64,000 bases of DNA, from NCBI RefSeq assembly GCF_003600625.1, contig NZ_CP032489.1, forward strand, positions 1,054,001 through 1,118,000. Direction: 5' to 3'. This document shows, in pieces, positions 44,423-54,120 of the stretch (its first letter is position 1; every line of letters starts with the position of its first letter). Below the pieces are notes generated by a model, which searched no databases, was not told the origin of the DNA, and was given only the letters and a program-made list of their open reading frames with translations. The position numbers were made by a program, and so were the translations under genes. Origin of the DNA: Arachidicoccus soli. Lineage in GTDB: Bacteria > Bacteroidota > Bacteroidia > Chitinophagales > Chitinophagaceae.

Positions 44423-45442
44423 TTACAGCTTATCTTCTACCACTAATACCTGAAAAGTATCTGGAATCGAAGTGGGTCTTTTACCAACAGTTTTATTTGT
44501 TTCAAAATCAGCTGTTGGAAGATATATTTTATGCGTTTGTTCGTCCAAAGCAATTGTTCTTGCGCCCTTTTTTGTAATTAGATTTTGTTCAACGACAAAA
44601 TTGTCTTTACTTTTTTCTTTAATAATAGTAATGTTGCCATCTTCTCCATTAGATGAAAATATATGTTTACTTTTTGCGTCAAAAGCTACACCATCGCAAC
44701 CGCTACCAATGGGTAAAGTTGTAACTATTTTTCCGTTGGTTGCATCCATTACTACGAGCAGGTTATTATCACATCCTGCGAAAAGTCTTTCAGTCTTTGT
44801 GTCAAATGCTAGACCACTTGGGCTTTCTGCCGGAGATAATGACCAATGATTAAGCACTTGATTTGTCTTTAAATCTACTTCGGCAATCTGGCTTTTATTT
44901 TCAATATTTACGTATAATTTACCTGCATTATCCGAAACAGCTGTTTCTGGTTTTCCACCTAAATCAATAGTTGCCACCACTTTTTCAGTAATCGGATCAA
45001 TTACACTTAAACCGTTGCTATGACCATCACAGGTAATAATTTTTTTAGAATAATCATCATACATAATAGCGTCCGGATCTTTACCTGTTGCAATTTTAGA
45101 CAATACTTTATTTGTTGAAAGGTCGAAAACTGTTACACTATCAATTCTGCCATCGCTTATAAAACCTTTATTTAATTCTGGCACAAATGCAATGCCATGC
45201 ACCCCTGTTGTACCCGATATAATACTGATAGGCGCGCCATTATTTTTATTAACTACATTTACTTGATTGCCATGCGAAATATATAAGTAACTTTTATGCA
45301 CCGCTAAGTAATCCCAACGCCCAATACCGCCAATTTTTAAAATCTTTTCTACTTTGTAAGAATTATTGTTTTGTGCAGAAAGTACTGAAAAGTTAGTGAC
45401 CACAATTGTGATGGCTAACAGCGGGGAAAGTATTTTTTTCAT
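44423..45442 (-). CDS. Secreted YncE-like (YVTN) beta-propeller protein
   Basis: A 339-residue protein with a signal peptide (MKKILSPLLAITIVVTNFSVLSAQ). The body is made of ~45-residue repeats of the YVTN/NHL type, e.g. VNVVNKNNGAPISIISGTTGVHGIAFVPE, VTVFDLSTNKVLSKIATGKDPDAIMYDD, LSVIDPITEKVVATIDLGGKPETAVSDN and IAEVDLKTNQVLNHWSLSPAESPSGLAFD, forming a seven-bladed propeller. Relatives are often found with TonB-dependent receptors or metal-binding outer-membrane systems, where they bind DNA or cargo. The gene is divergent from the first TonB receptor gene, sharing a 253-bp upstream region. Confidence 0.85.
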   Translation of the reverse strand: MKKILSPLLAITIVVTNFSVLSAQNNNSYKVEKILKIGGIGRWDYLAVHKSYLYISHGNQVNVVNKNNGAPISIISGTTGVHGIAFVPELNKGFISDGRIDSVTVFDLSTNKVLSKIATGKDPDAIMYDDYSKKIITCDGHSNGLSVIDPITEKVVATIDLGGKPETAVSDNAGKLYVNIENKSQIAEVDLKTNQVLNHWSLSPAESPSGLAFDTKTERLFAGCDNNLLVVMDATNGKIVTTLPIGSGCDGVAFDAKSKHIFSSNGEDGNITIIKEKSKDNFVVEQNLITKKGARTIALDEQTHKIYLPTADFETNKTVGKRPTSIPDTFQVLVVEDKL

Positions 45443-45695
45443 GAGAATAATTTTTGCATAGCTAAGACAGCATTCTGAATATAATCTGAAAGTTTAGCAT
45501 TTCTCTCGATAAAAGAAGCTTTTATTTTAATTCCTACATACAAAATTACTACTTAATGCCTCATAAATAAACAATTTTAAGAAACATTCAAGATTGCATT
45601 AAGAGAATGTTACCTAATTATGATTTGTTAATTACCATTCGAAAATGTCTTAAAAAAAAACAAATAAACCCATTCTTTTGCAAAAAAATATATAA

Positions 45696-48470
45696 ATGAG
45701 AAACTTTGTTTTTGGAGTAATATTGATTTTCTTGGGTTTTATAACTAATGTAAATGCACAATCGAATCATTATATTTTAAAAGGCAAAATATCAAATCAA
45801 GTAACAGGGGAGTTATTATCTGGTGCAAATATTAGAATAAAGGGAGTTGCTTCCTCAATTGCTCGACTGGATGGCTCTTATGTATTAAAAAACATTCCAT
45901 CGGGAAAATATAAAGTAAGCTTTCAATATGTGGGGTATTTAGAAAAGGATACAGTGATTTCTATTGATGAAAATAATGTAATGAATATTTTACTTACTCC
46001 TCTAAATACAAATTTAAATACCCTAACTGTATTTGGAACCGGAGATCATGAAAGTGATGCTTATGCAAGAAATAAAGAAAAAAATGCAGCCAATATTGTA
46101 AATATCATCTCGGCTAAAACTATTGAATTGTCGCCGGATATTACGGTTGGTAACGTGTTGCAACGTGTATCAGGTGTATCTGTAGAAAGGGGTAGTAGCG
46201 GCGATGGTCGTTATGTTATTATCAGAGGAATGGATAAACGTTACAATTATACTTTAGTGAATGGAATCAAAATACCTAGTCCGGATAATAAAAACCGATA
46301 TGTCCCCTTAGATATATTTCCTGCAGATTTAATTGAACGGGTAGAAGTGAACAAAACACTTACACCTAATATGGAAGGTGATGCAATCGGTGGAACGGTA
46401 AATATGATAATGAAATCGGCACCCAATAAATTTTATTTTAACGGAAGTGCTTCTACCGGTTATAGTCAAACCTTCTTTAATAAAAAATTCGATTACTTTC
46501 CTGTTAGCGCCATCCATCAAAAATCGCCTTATGAATTAAACGGTTCTTCTTATGCCGCAACTCCTACTGACTTTACACGCGATAATTTAAATTTTACGCC
46601 AAAGCAAGCCTCCCCAAATGCTATAGCTACATTATCTATTGGCAATCGGTTTTTCAAAAATAAATTGGGTATAATGGTTGGCGCCTCTTATCAAAATACT
46701 TACAAAGGATATAGAAGTTTGTATATGCCTGCAGATTACTTGGATGGAAATCTGCTCGTTGTAAAAAATGTAAATATTAGAGACTATTCTCTTCATTCTA
46801 TTCGCGAAGGATTAAATGTGAAAATAGATTATACATTGAATAAAAGTAATAAAATAAGCCTTTATAATCTTTACACAGTTTTGCAAAATGCAGAATCAAG
46901 ATTAACAATTGATTCATTAATGCCGCCACCCAGAACAAAACCCGGAACCGGTCAAATCTGGTATTTTGGTCGATCTAAATATCAAAAAGAAAGTATTTAC
47001 AATAGTACACTGCAAGGTGTACATCAATTAATAAATGAAAGATTAAAACTTAAATGGTCAGCTGTATTTTCTAAAGCTACAAATCGTATCCCCGATTGGG
47101 CAGAATACGAATATGATGGAGGATTTTATACGAATCCCTCAACACCTAATGCTGCACCTTACACACATCCAAATATTGCACAAGATTTTAACCGACAATG
47201 GTGGCGCAATAACGACCGAGATTTGGCCGGTTATTTAGACTTGAATTACACGAATAAAATAAATTCATTGCCCTATACTTTATCTGTAGGTGGATTATAT
47301 AGAGATAAAAAAAGAGATAACTATTACGATAATTATTTACTAAAGCCTACACTGAATAATGATGGCACACATCAAGAATGGACAAATATTTATAATCTGC
47401 AATGGACGGTATTTAATCCACAAGGTTCTGCTGCTGCTGCCAATAATTATAGGGCAAGCGAAAACGTAGCGGCTGGCTATGCGATGCTAAATATTAAAAT
47501 AAAGAAATTAGAAGCAGTAGGTGGTGTTCGATTGGAAAATACAACACAGCATTTTGACACGAATGTTCCGGTAACGCAAGCCGGAAAAACAGGTGACATT
47601 TCTTATATGGATGTTTTGCCGAGCATTAGTTTTAAATATCTCTTAAATGATAAAACCAATCTTCGTCTTTCCTATTTTTCTTCTATCAACCGCCCCGGTT
47701 ATTTTGAAATAGTTCCTTATAGATATCAAGGAGATGATTGGGATGAAAATGGTAACCCAGACTTAAAACATACGACTGCGCAAAACTTAGATTTCCGGTA
47801 TGAATATTTTCCGAGAGCAAATGAACAACTTTTATTAGGTGCTTTTTATAAAAAATTGGAAAATCCGATTGAGTATGGTTTCAACTTTACAGGATCACAA
47901 AGCCATACGGTATACCAACCTAATAACTATGGGAATGCTACGAATTATGGTTTTGAGTTCGTATATGAAAAATATATAGGCAATTTCGGTATAAGAGCTA
48001 ATTATACTTATACAAATTCTTCTATCTCCACAACTAAATTTTTATCTAAAAAAGGAGTGAATGGTTCAGAGGAGTTTCACCCTATTGAAAAAAGACCCTT
48101 ACAGGGACAGGCGGCTCATATAGCCAATTTTGCCTTATTATATAAAAATCAGTTATTAGGTATTGATGCTCAAATTAATTGGCAATACACAGGAAAGAAT
48201 ATTGTTTTGGTTTCACCTTATTATGAATTTGATTATTGGCAAAAAGGGATGAGTTTATTTGACTTTTCTGCCGAAAAGAAATTCGCAAAAAAGTTCTCTG
48301 TCTTTGTAAAAGTTAAGAATCTGTTGAATGCGAAATATGAAGTATATGTAAATCAACCGGTAAGTAATGCTATTGCTGTTCCGTTTCAAAATCCTTCAAG
48401 TGGCAAGGCTTTAGCACAGCGCTCTGAATATGGACAAAATTATCAATTAGGTCTTCGATATAAATTTTAA
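45696..48470 (+). CDS. TonB-dependent receptor A (non-Sus type)
   Basis: A 924-residue outer-membrane receptor with a signal peptide (ending NVNAQ). An N-terminal carboxypeptidase-regulatory-like beta-sandwich (GKISNQVTGELLSGANIRIKG, ~28-112) is followed by the plug domain with LQRVSGVSVERGSSGDGRYVIIRGMDKRYNYTLVNGIKIPSP, then a C-terminal 22-strand barrel ending in the canonical aromatic YQLGLRYKF. Such proteins take up a bound substrate using TonB energy. The plug lines and the block LDIFPADLIERVEVNKTLTPNMEGDAIGGTVNM are shared with receptor B downstream, marking a tandem duplication. No SusD follows; instead a beta-helix lipoprotein follows 26 bp later. Confidence 0.92.
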   Translation: MRNFVFGVILIFLGFITNVNAQSNHYILKGKISNQVTGELLSGANIRIKGVASSIARLDGSYVLKNIPSGKYKVSFQYVGYLEKDTVISIDENNVMNILLTPLNTNLNTLTVFGTGDHESDAYARNKEKNAANIVNIISAKTIELSPDITVGNVLQRVSGVSVERGSSGDGRYVIIRGMDKRYNYTLVNGIKIPSPDNKNRYVPLDIFPADLIERVEVNKTLTPNMEGDAIGGTVNMIMKSAPNKFYFNGSASTGYSQTFFNKKFDYFPVSAIHQKSPYELNGSSYAATPTDFTRDNLNFTPKQASPNAIATLSIGNRFFKNKLGIMVGASYQNTYKGYRSLYMPADYLDGNLLVVKNVNIRDYSLHSIREGLNVKIDYTLNKSNKISLYNLYTVLQNAESRLTIDSLMPPPRTKPGTGQIWYFGRSKYQKESIYNSTLQGVHQLINERLKLKWSAVFSKATNRIPDWAEYEYDGGFYTNPSTPNAAPYTHPNIAQDFNRQWWRNNDRDLAGYLDLNYTNKINSLPYTLSVGGLYRDKKRDNYYDNYLLKPTLNNDGTHQEWTNIYNLQWTVFNPQGSAAAANNYRASENVAAGYAMLNIKIKKLEAVGGVRLENTTQHFDTNVPVTQAGKTGDISYMDVLPSISFKYLLNDKTNLRLSYFSSINRPGYFEIVPYRYQGDDWDENGNPDLKHTTAQNLDFRYEYFPRANEQLLLGAFYKKLENPIEYGFNFTGSQSHTVYQPNNYGNATNYGFEFVYEKYIGNFGIRANYTYTNSSISTTKFLSKKGVNGSEEFHPIEKRPLQGQAAHIANFALLYKNQLLGIDAQINWQYTGKNIVLVSPYYEFDYWQKGMSLFDFSAEKKFAKKFSVFVKVKNLLNAKYEVYVNQPVSNAIAVPFQNPSSGKALAQRSEYGQNYQLGLRYKF

Positions 48471-48496
48471 TTAAAAACTCTAATCATTAAACAAAG

Positions 48497-50044
48497 ATGA
48501 AAATGAAAAAAGTCAGTTTGAAGATGGGTGCATTGTTGCTAATCGCGACATCGCTTTTCTCTTGTTCTAAGAATGAAAGTTCAAATATTTCTAAACCATT
48601 AACAGTAATAGGCCAAGCTATTAGCGATACGATTTTGCCTCAAATGGATGGTAATGGAAATCCCATTCCGCTAAAAGGAACGATGTTGGCGGGTAAAACC
48701 TACCACATTATGTCAGATGTTACTATCAATGAAGGAGATACCTTATATGTGCAACCAGGTGTAAATGTATTAATTCATGGAGATGGTAAGAGCCCTAAAA
48801 CCAGTCCTTGTTTTTATGTAAACGGTTCATTAATCAGTAGTGGGACTAAAACTGCACCAAACTGGTTTACTGTATTTGCAACAGCTGCAACACCGAAATC
48901 AAATTCATCTTATCATGATGATGTGGTAAATGATCCTGCATTTGCAGGTTATTGGGGTGGTTTTCAATGTGGCCCCAATGCAAATTTATTATTGTTGAGA
49001 TGGACACATGTGGAGTATACTGGTGGCCCTTGGGGTGATAATGCGGCAGATTATGGTGCAAAGCCTGGAGATGCACGTTTTACAATATCCATGGACAATA
49101 CAGGTGCTACTCCAGGTAAATTAATCGTTGAAGATTCTTGGTTCTATGGAGCTGTGGATGATGGTATTCGCCCTCAAAACGTATATATGAGTATTATGCG
49201 CAATACCTTTGAAAAAATGGGTGCTACCGGTGGAGAATCGACTAATATTAAAAATGGTGTTTATGGCGATATGGCCTATAACCTAACTTATGGTATTGCG
49301 ACCAATGGTTTAAAAACAGCAGGTAAGGATGGTAAACCTTGTTTGGTAAATATTTATAACAATACGGTGGTTAACTGTGGCTTCAGACAGTTAAAAGCTA
49401 CGCGTAATGGTTCGATAAATACTGAAACTAATGCAGGTGGTTTTATATACAACAATATTATTGTAAACTGTAAATCAGGTCTAAGAATATCTTATCAATC
49501 TCAAAAAGGTAAACCAAGCGATACATTAAATACTGCTTATGGCAACAATCTTACTTGTATCGGTCGTGGTACGCCAATGGGTGGTGCAGAGCAATTCATG
49601 ATTTATATTGAACCAAATCAATTTACACTAAAACAACCTACAGATTTTAATGGATATAACAATGGGGCAATAGATCCTGCTACAGGTACCAACGCAGGTA
49701 TAAACAATAGCAACGACTCTCTTAAATACGATCCTAAGTTTGTAAACTACGATGTGAAAGCACAAAGTGCCGGTTCTAGCTATCGTAACTACGCTATCCC
49801 AGCAGGAGCAGATTTTCATCTAAAGTCAGGGTCTATGGCAATTGGTTCAGGCGTATATAAAGGTGGAACTGGTATTAATAAATACCCTGCCAAGCCTAGC
49901 GCACCATTGTTAAGCCAATATGGATTTCCAATGACCTTATTGGTAAATAATGGTAGTGATGAATTTAGCGCCCATATTACACCTCCAAATAAAGATTTGG
50001 GTGCATTTCCAACAGATGGTACAGGTAACCAACAAACCTATTAA
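48497..50044 (+). CDS. Surface lipoprotein with right-handed parallel beta-helix A
   Basis: A 515-residue lipoprotein (lipobox LLIATSLFSCSKN, Cys23) with no recognised catalytic domain. The central part shows the short repeat geometry of a right-handed beta-helix: VTINEGDTLYVQPGVNVLIHGDG, then LLRWTHVEYTGGPWGDN, LIVEDSWFYGAVDDGIRPQNVYMSIMRNTFEKMGATGG, MAYNLTYGIATNG, CLVNIYNNTVVNC and so on. Its order of blocks matches that of the lipoprotein of the second cassette (WTH, EDSWxYG..DD, RNTFEK, YN, NY). As the immediate downstream partner of a TonB receptor, it may bind substrate at the cell surface in place of SusD. This role is inference. Confidence 0.78.
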   Translation: MKMKKVSLKMGALLLIATSLFSCSKNESSNISKPLTVIGQAISDTILPQMDGNGNPIPLKGTMLAGKTYHIMSDVTINEGDTLYVQPGVNVLIHGDGKSPKTSPCFYVNGSLISSGTKTAPNWFTVFATAATPKSNSSYHDDVVNDPAFAGYWGGFQCGPNANLLLLRWTHVEYTGGPWGDNAADYGAKPGDARFTISMDNTGATPGKLIVEDSWFYGAVDDGIRPQNVYMSIMRNTFEKMGATGGESTNIKNGVYGDMAYNLTYGIATNGLKTAGKDGKPCLVNIYNNTVVNCGFRQLKATRNGSINTETNAGGFIYNNIIVNCKSGLRISYQSQKGKPSDTLNTAYGNNLTCIGRGTPMGGAEQFMIYIEPNQFTLKQPTDFNGYNNGAIDPATGTNAGINNSNDSLKYDPKFVNYDVKAQSAGSSYRNYAIPAGADFHLKSGSMAIGSGVYKGGTGINKYPAKPSAPLLSQYGFPMTLLVNNGSDEFSAHITPPNKDLGAFPTDGTGNQQTY

Positions 50045-50056
50045 AAACACTTACCT

Positions 50057-50099
50057 AAAAAACCTTCGAAACATATTATTGTGTTTCGAAGGTTTTTTG
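50057..50099 (+). terminator. Terminator after the first receptor/beta-helix cassette
   Basis: Stem AAAAAACCTTCGAAACA / TGTTTCGAAGGTTTTTT with loop TATTATTG, 13 bp past the beta-helix stop and 18 bp before the next gene, so it may only partly block read-through. Confidence 0.85.
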
Positions 50100-50116
50100 T
50101 TTAAAAAATTCTTTAT

Positions 50117-51088
50117 ATGAGAGTCCTTGTTTTTTTATTTATATTTTCAATTATTTTATTGACATCCTGTTCAAAGGCAGTGAGTAAGCCTTCACAGACA
50201 AATACCGATACGATTTCCCAAAATTCTTTCCCCAAAGCAACTTATGATATTACAAAATTGAATGATTGCACTTTATTTAATTCTATACCCAATATTGTGA
50301 ATATGGCAAGACAAGATTATAAGGAAATTTCCGGGGTTGCACCAAGCCATATTAACAAAGGAGTTTTATATGTTCATGAAGATAGCGGCAATGCTAATGA
50401 TATTTATTTGACAGATTCAACAGGAGCGGATTTAGGTAAAGTGGTTTTAGATGGAATCTTCAATAGAGATTGGGAAGATATCGCAACCGGTCCGGGGCCA
50501 GTACCTGGTAAATCATATATTTATATAGCAGATATTGGTGATAATGATTTGAAGTACTCTACTAAATATATTTATCGATTTGAAGAGCCTGCTTTAAATA
50601 CAATCGCTGCATCTACAGAAATTCACATTTATCAAGTCGATAAAATTGAAGTAAAACTTTCTGAGGGTATTGCTAATGCTGAAACTTTAGTTATAAACCC
50701 TTCTACCAAAGATTTATTTCTGTTTACAAAGGAAAGAGGAAGCAGCCTTTGCTATGCGATTCCTTATCCTCAGTCTGTTGCAAGTGTTATAACAATTAAA
50801 CCCATTGTCAAACTTCCATTTGATTTACTGACCGGCGGCGATATTTCTGCTGATGGCAATGCCTTGATACTCCGAGATAAAGGTCAGATTTGGTATTGGA
50901 GTATAAGTGACGGAGCAACACTACAAAGTACGCTACTAAGCAAACCTCAAAATGCGCCTTATGCCGGAAATGAACCGCAAGGAGAAGGTGTTTGCTTCTC
51001 AGTAAACAATACGGGTTATTTTACCAATACTGAAATTAAAAAATATCCCAACGCAATTTCTACATTAAGTTTTTATAAGAAACTATAA
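50117..51088 (+). CDS. Lipoprotein with beta-propeller-like fold (phytase/esterase-like lipoprotein)
   Basis: A 323-residue lipoprotein (lipobox ILLTSCSKA, Cys18). I see repeats around short beta-strands with the block FNRDWEDIATGPGPVPGKSYIYIADIGDNDLKYSTKYIYRFEEP, later EGIANAETLVINPSTKDLFLFTKERGSS, GGDISADGNALILRDKGQIWYWS and the NEPQGEGVCFS block. DWEDIA-type and EGIA-type motifs are known from beta-propeller proteins annotated phytase-like or PE-PGRS-like in Bacteroidota. A catalytic role is not shown. It lies between the two receptor/beta-helix cassettes on the same strand, so a role in processing or carrying the same substrate is possible. Confidence 0.6.
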   Translation: MRVLVFLFIFSIILLTSCSKAVSKPSQTNTDTISQNSFPKATYDITKLNDCTLFNSIPNIVNMARQDYKEISGVAPSHINKGVLYVHEDSGNANDIYLTDSTGADLGKVVLDGIFNRDWEDIATGPGPVPGKSYIYIADIGDNDLKYSTKYIYRFEEPALNTIAASTEIHIYQVDKIEVKLSEGIANAETLVINPSTKDLFLFTKERGSSLCYAIPYPQSVASVITIKPIVKLPFDLLTGGDISADGNALILRDKGQIWYWSISDGATLQSTLLSKPQNAPYAGNEPQGEGVCFSVNNTGYFTNTEIKKYPNAISTLSFYKKL

Positions 51089-51229
51089 AAGCCTAATATA
51101 ATTCTGTCTATATTCTGAATTTAATATTACTTAATTCTTAATAAATGCTTATTTAATCATTAATATAGAATGAGTCTGCTCTTTGAATCGCTCTTAACAT
51201 ACAATTTTGCCGGAGAAAAAATTAAAACT

Positions 51230-54052
51230 ATGCAAATCCGGAAATCTCTACTTTTCCTTTTCTTTCTTTTTAATGTTATAACTAGCTTTTCCCAGTCAAT
51301 AAAGGGGAAGGTCTATGATGCAAATACAAATGAGCCCTTAATAGGAGCCGATGTATCTTTGTTGAATACCAAATATTCAACCATTGTTAACATTGATGGT
51401 TCCTTTGTTTTTCGAAAAATACCTTCAGGTACTTATGAAGTGAAAGTGCGCATGCTAGGTTATAATAACCCCAAAAATATACTTGTTGATGTAACAAGTA
51501 CACGCACTGATAAAAAGTTAAGTTTTGGCCTTACCCCAAATGCTAATAATTTAAAGGAAGTAACAATTGTCGGTGATGATAATAATTCTGCGCATAGTGC
51601 AAGAGAATTAGAAAAAAATGGGAGTACAGTACAGAATATTTTTTCCCAGAAAACATTACAACTTCTTCCTGATCTTACGGTTGGAGGAGCATTGCAAAGA
51701 ATAAGTGGTGTAACTGTGCAACGCGATAATGGTGGCGAAGCGCGTTATGCAATTATTCGGGGTATGAACCAACGCTATAATACAACCCTTGTAAATGGTA
51801 TTAAAATACCCAGCCCGGATGACAGATATCGTTTTGTTCCAATGGATATATTCCCTTCAGAGATGCTGCAAAGATTGGAGGTGATTAAATCTTTGACGCC
51901 TAGCATGGAAGGAGATGCCATTGGTGGCGTGATGAACTTGGTAATGAAGGACGCACCAGATAGGTTTTTGTTTACGGCTAATGCATCTGGCGGTTATTCT
52001 ACTTTATTCTCAAACACACATTTCTCTTCCTTTAATCATAGTGACATAAATAAAAAATCTCCTGCAGAGATAAATGGCAATAATTATGCTGCAAACGCTA
52101 TTAAAGATTTTCCTAATAGCAATTTGCATTACAAAGAGTTGTCAACACCCATTAATAGTACTTTAGGATTCACTATTGGTGACAGATTTTTTCAAAAGAA
52201 ACTTGGTGTTATCTTATCTGCAAGCTATCAAAACTTGTATAAAGGTTCGATTTCAGAACGTTTAATTCCCGACGCACAGCCATTAACTTCACCTCAAGCA
52301 AATACTCCAAGTTTTTCTGACGACTATGTGAGGCAATATAGCACACATACAAATAGATTAGGAATACAGAATAAATTTGATTTTACTATAAATAGCAGGA
52401 ACAAAATTTCATTATTCAATTTATATGTGCATCAAAACGATTTTGAAACCAGATTTACACCTGATACCACTGTTGGTCTTAACTCATCTGCAACACAATC
52501 ACAATTGCAGATTGAAAATAGAAGCACTTGGCAAATTCAAAATCTATACAATCTTACACTACATGGAGAACATCAATTAAGTGATAAGGTTAAATTTGAT
52601 TGGAATGGCGTTTATTCTATTGCCAAGAAACAACTTCCCGATCAATCATATTACCAGTTTAATGCTACTGTAAATAAAGGCAGTAATGGTCAAATCACTT
52701 CTATTGATTCTACGATTGCTACCGGTTCAAATACGATCAATCATGTTTGGCAACATAATACAGATCAAGATTGGGCGGGTTATGCAAACCTTTCTTATAG
52801 TCCAACAATTCTAGACCAAGTAGTAGAATTTAAAGGAGGCGGATTGTATCGCTATAAAACAAGAGAAAACTATTATAACGAATATAAACTAGAATCAAAA
52901 GTCTCAAGCGGACAACCATTTAATTCAATTGATCAGACTCCTAAATATTTTGAAACGCCTGCTACTGCCACTGGAAACCTTACAGCGATATCACCTAACA
53001 GCTATACCGTACACGAAAAGACTGCTGACGCATACCTTCAGGCAAAGTTTACAGTTCTGAGAAAATTAGAAGTACTTGGCGGTGCTAGAATAGAAAATAC
53101 TCAGCAAGATTTTAAAACGGTAATGCCTATTACATTTAATGGTGCTTTTGGTAATATCCATTACACAGATTTGTTGCCGAGCGTAAATTTTAAATACTTG
53201 CTTGATCACGATCAGGATATCCGACTTTCTTATTTTAAATCAATAAGTAGACCAGGTTTTGGAGAGATAATTCCTTACTCTTATCCTGGAGAAGATTTTA
53301 CAGAAATTGGAAATCCTAAGTTGAAACATATAAGAGCAGATAATCTTGATCTTCGTTATGAATGGTTTTCCGGTTTAACAGATCAATTTCTTGTTGGAGC
53401 ATTTTATAAGAAATTGCAAAACCCAATAGAATATTTTGTAACAAGAAATGCCAGCCCAAGCAGCCTTTTTATACAACCACAAAATACAGCTAAGGCTACC
53501 AATTATGGAGCAGAATTAGTGTTTACTAAGTACTTCGGCATGTTTGGTGTATCTGCAAATTATACCTATACTCACTCAAGTGTTACTACAACTAAATTAT
53601 TGTATCACGTTGTTCCAGGTGTAGGAACGATTACTTCAGATACAACTCAAACACGCCCATTACAGGGTCAGGCTAATAATATTGGTAATATTTCATTATT
53701 GTATAAAAACCCTAAAATGGGTTTAGATATTCAAGTTGCCTGGGTTTATACGGGTGATAGAATTGCACAAGTATCTCAATACTATAATTTAGATATCTGG
53801 CAAAAGCCATTTAGCCAATTAGGCGTTTCTTTAGAAAAACGCATTGCTAAGCACTTCACTTTTTTTGCTAAAGTGAATAACCTTACAAATTCACCTCGTA
53901 AAGAATATATAAAAACACCCTATAGTGTAGTTGACAAGAATTTTCAAGGAGGCTATAGCATTCCATTCCAAGATGCAAATAGCAATTATGTCGTAACGCA
54001 ACGAGATATTTATAAGGTAAATTTCTTGGCCGGTATCCGTTATAGATTTTAA
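51230..54052 (+). CDS. TonB-dependent receptor B (tandem paralogue of receptor A)
   Basis: A 940-residue outer-membrane receptor started at ATG 51230, which gives the signal peptide MQIRKSLLFLFFLFNVITSFSQS; an in-frame upstream start at 51170 would add 20 residues before it. It has the same order of domains as receptor A: regulatory-like sandwich (GKVYDANTNEPLIGADVSLL), plug (LQRISGVTVQRDNGGEARYAIIRGMNQRYN), then barrel ending KVNFLAGIRYRF. The plug and first barrel strands are clearly paralogous to receptor A, and the extracellular loops have diverged, which suggests a different substrate range. Confidence 0.92.
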   Translation: MQIRKSLLFLFFLFNVITSFSQSIKGKVYDANTNEPLIGADVSLLNTKYSTIVNIDGSFVFRKIPSGTYEVKVRMLGYNNPKNILVDVTSTRTDKKLSFGLTPNANNLKEVTIVGDDNNSAHSARELEKNGSTVQNIFSQKTLQLLPDLTVGGALQRISGVTVQRDNGGEARYAIIRGMNQRYNTTLVNGIKIPSPDDRYRFVPMDIFPSEMLQRLEVIKSLTPSMEGDAIGGVMNLVMKDAPDRFLFTANASGGYSTLFSNTHFSSFNHSDINKKSPAEINGNNYAANAIKDFPNSNLHYKELSTPINSTLGFTIGDRFFQKKLGVILSASYQNLYKGSISERLIPDAQPLTSPQANTPSFSDDYVRQYSTHTNRLGIQNKFDFTINSRNKISLFNLYVHQNDFETRFTPDTTVGLNSSATQSQLQIENRSTWQIQNLYNLTLHGEHQLSDKVKFDWNGVYSIAKKQLPDQSYYQFNATVNKGSNGQITSIDSTIATGSNTINHVWQHNTDQDWAGYANLSYSPTILDQVVEFKGGGLYRYKTRENYYNEYKLESKVSSGQPFNSIDQTPKYFETPATATGNLTAISPNSYTVHEKTADAYLQAKFTVLRKLEVLGGARIENTQQDFKTVMPITFNGAFGNIHYTDLLPSVNFKYLLDHDQDIRLSYFKSISRPGFGEIIPYSYPGEDFTEIGNPKLKHIRADNLDLRYEWFSGLTDQFLVGAFYKKLQNPIEYFVTRNASPSSLFIQPQNTAKATNYGAELVFTKYFGMFGVSANYTYTHSSVTTTKLLYHVVPGVGTITSDTTQTRPLQGQANNIGNISLLYKNPKMGLDIQVAWVYTGDRIAQVSQYYNLDIWQKPFSQLGVSLEKRIAKHFTFFAKVNNLTNSPRKEYIKTPYSVVDKNFQGGYSIPFQDANSNYVVTQRDIYKVNFLAGIRYRF

Positions 54053-54120
54053 AACATAATACCTCCGACAACTAATCATTAAATTAAGAGAAATTGATGT
54101 CCAATACAAAATATAAAATT

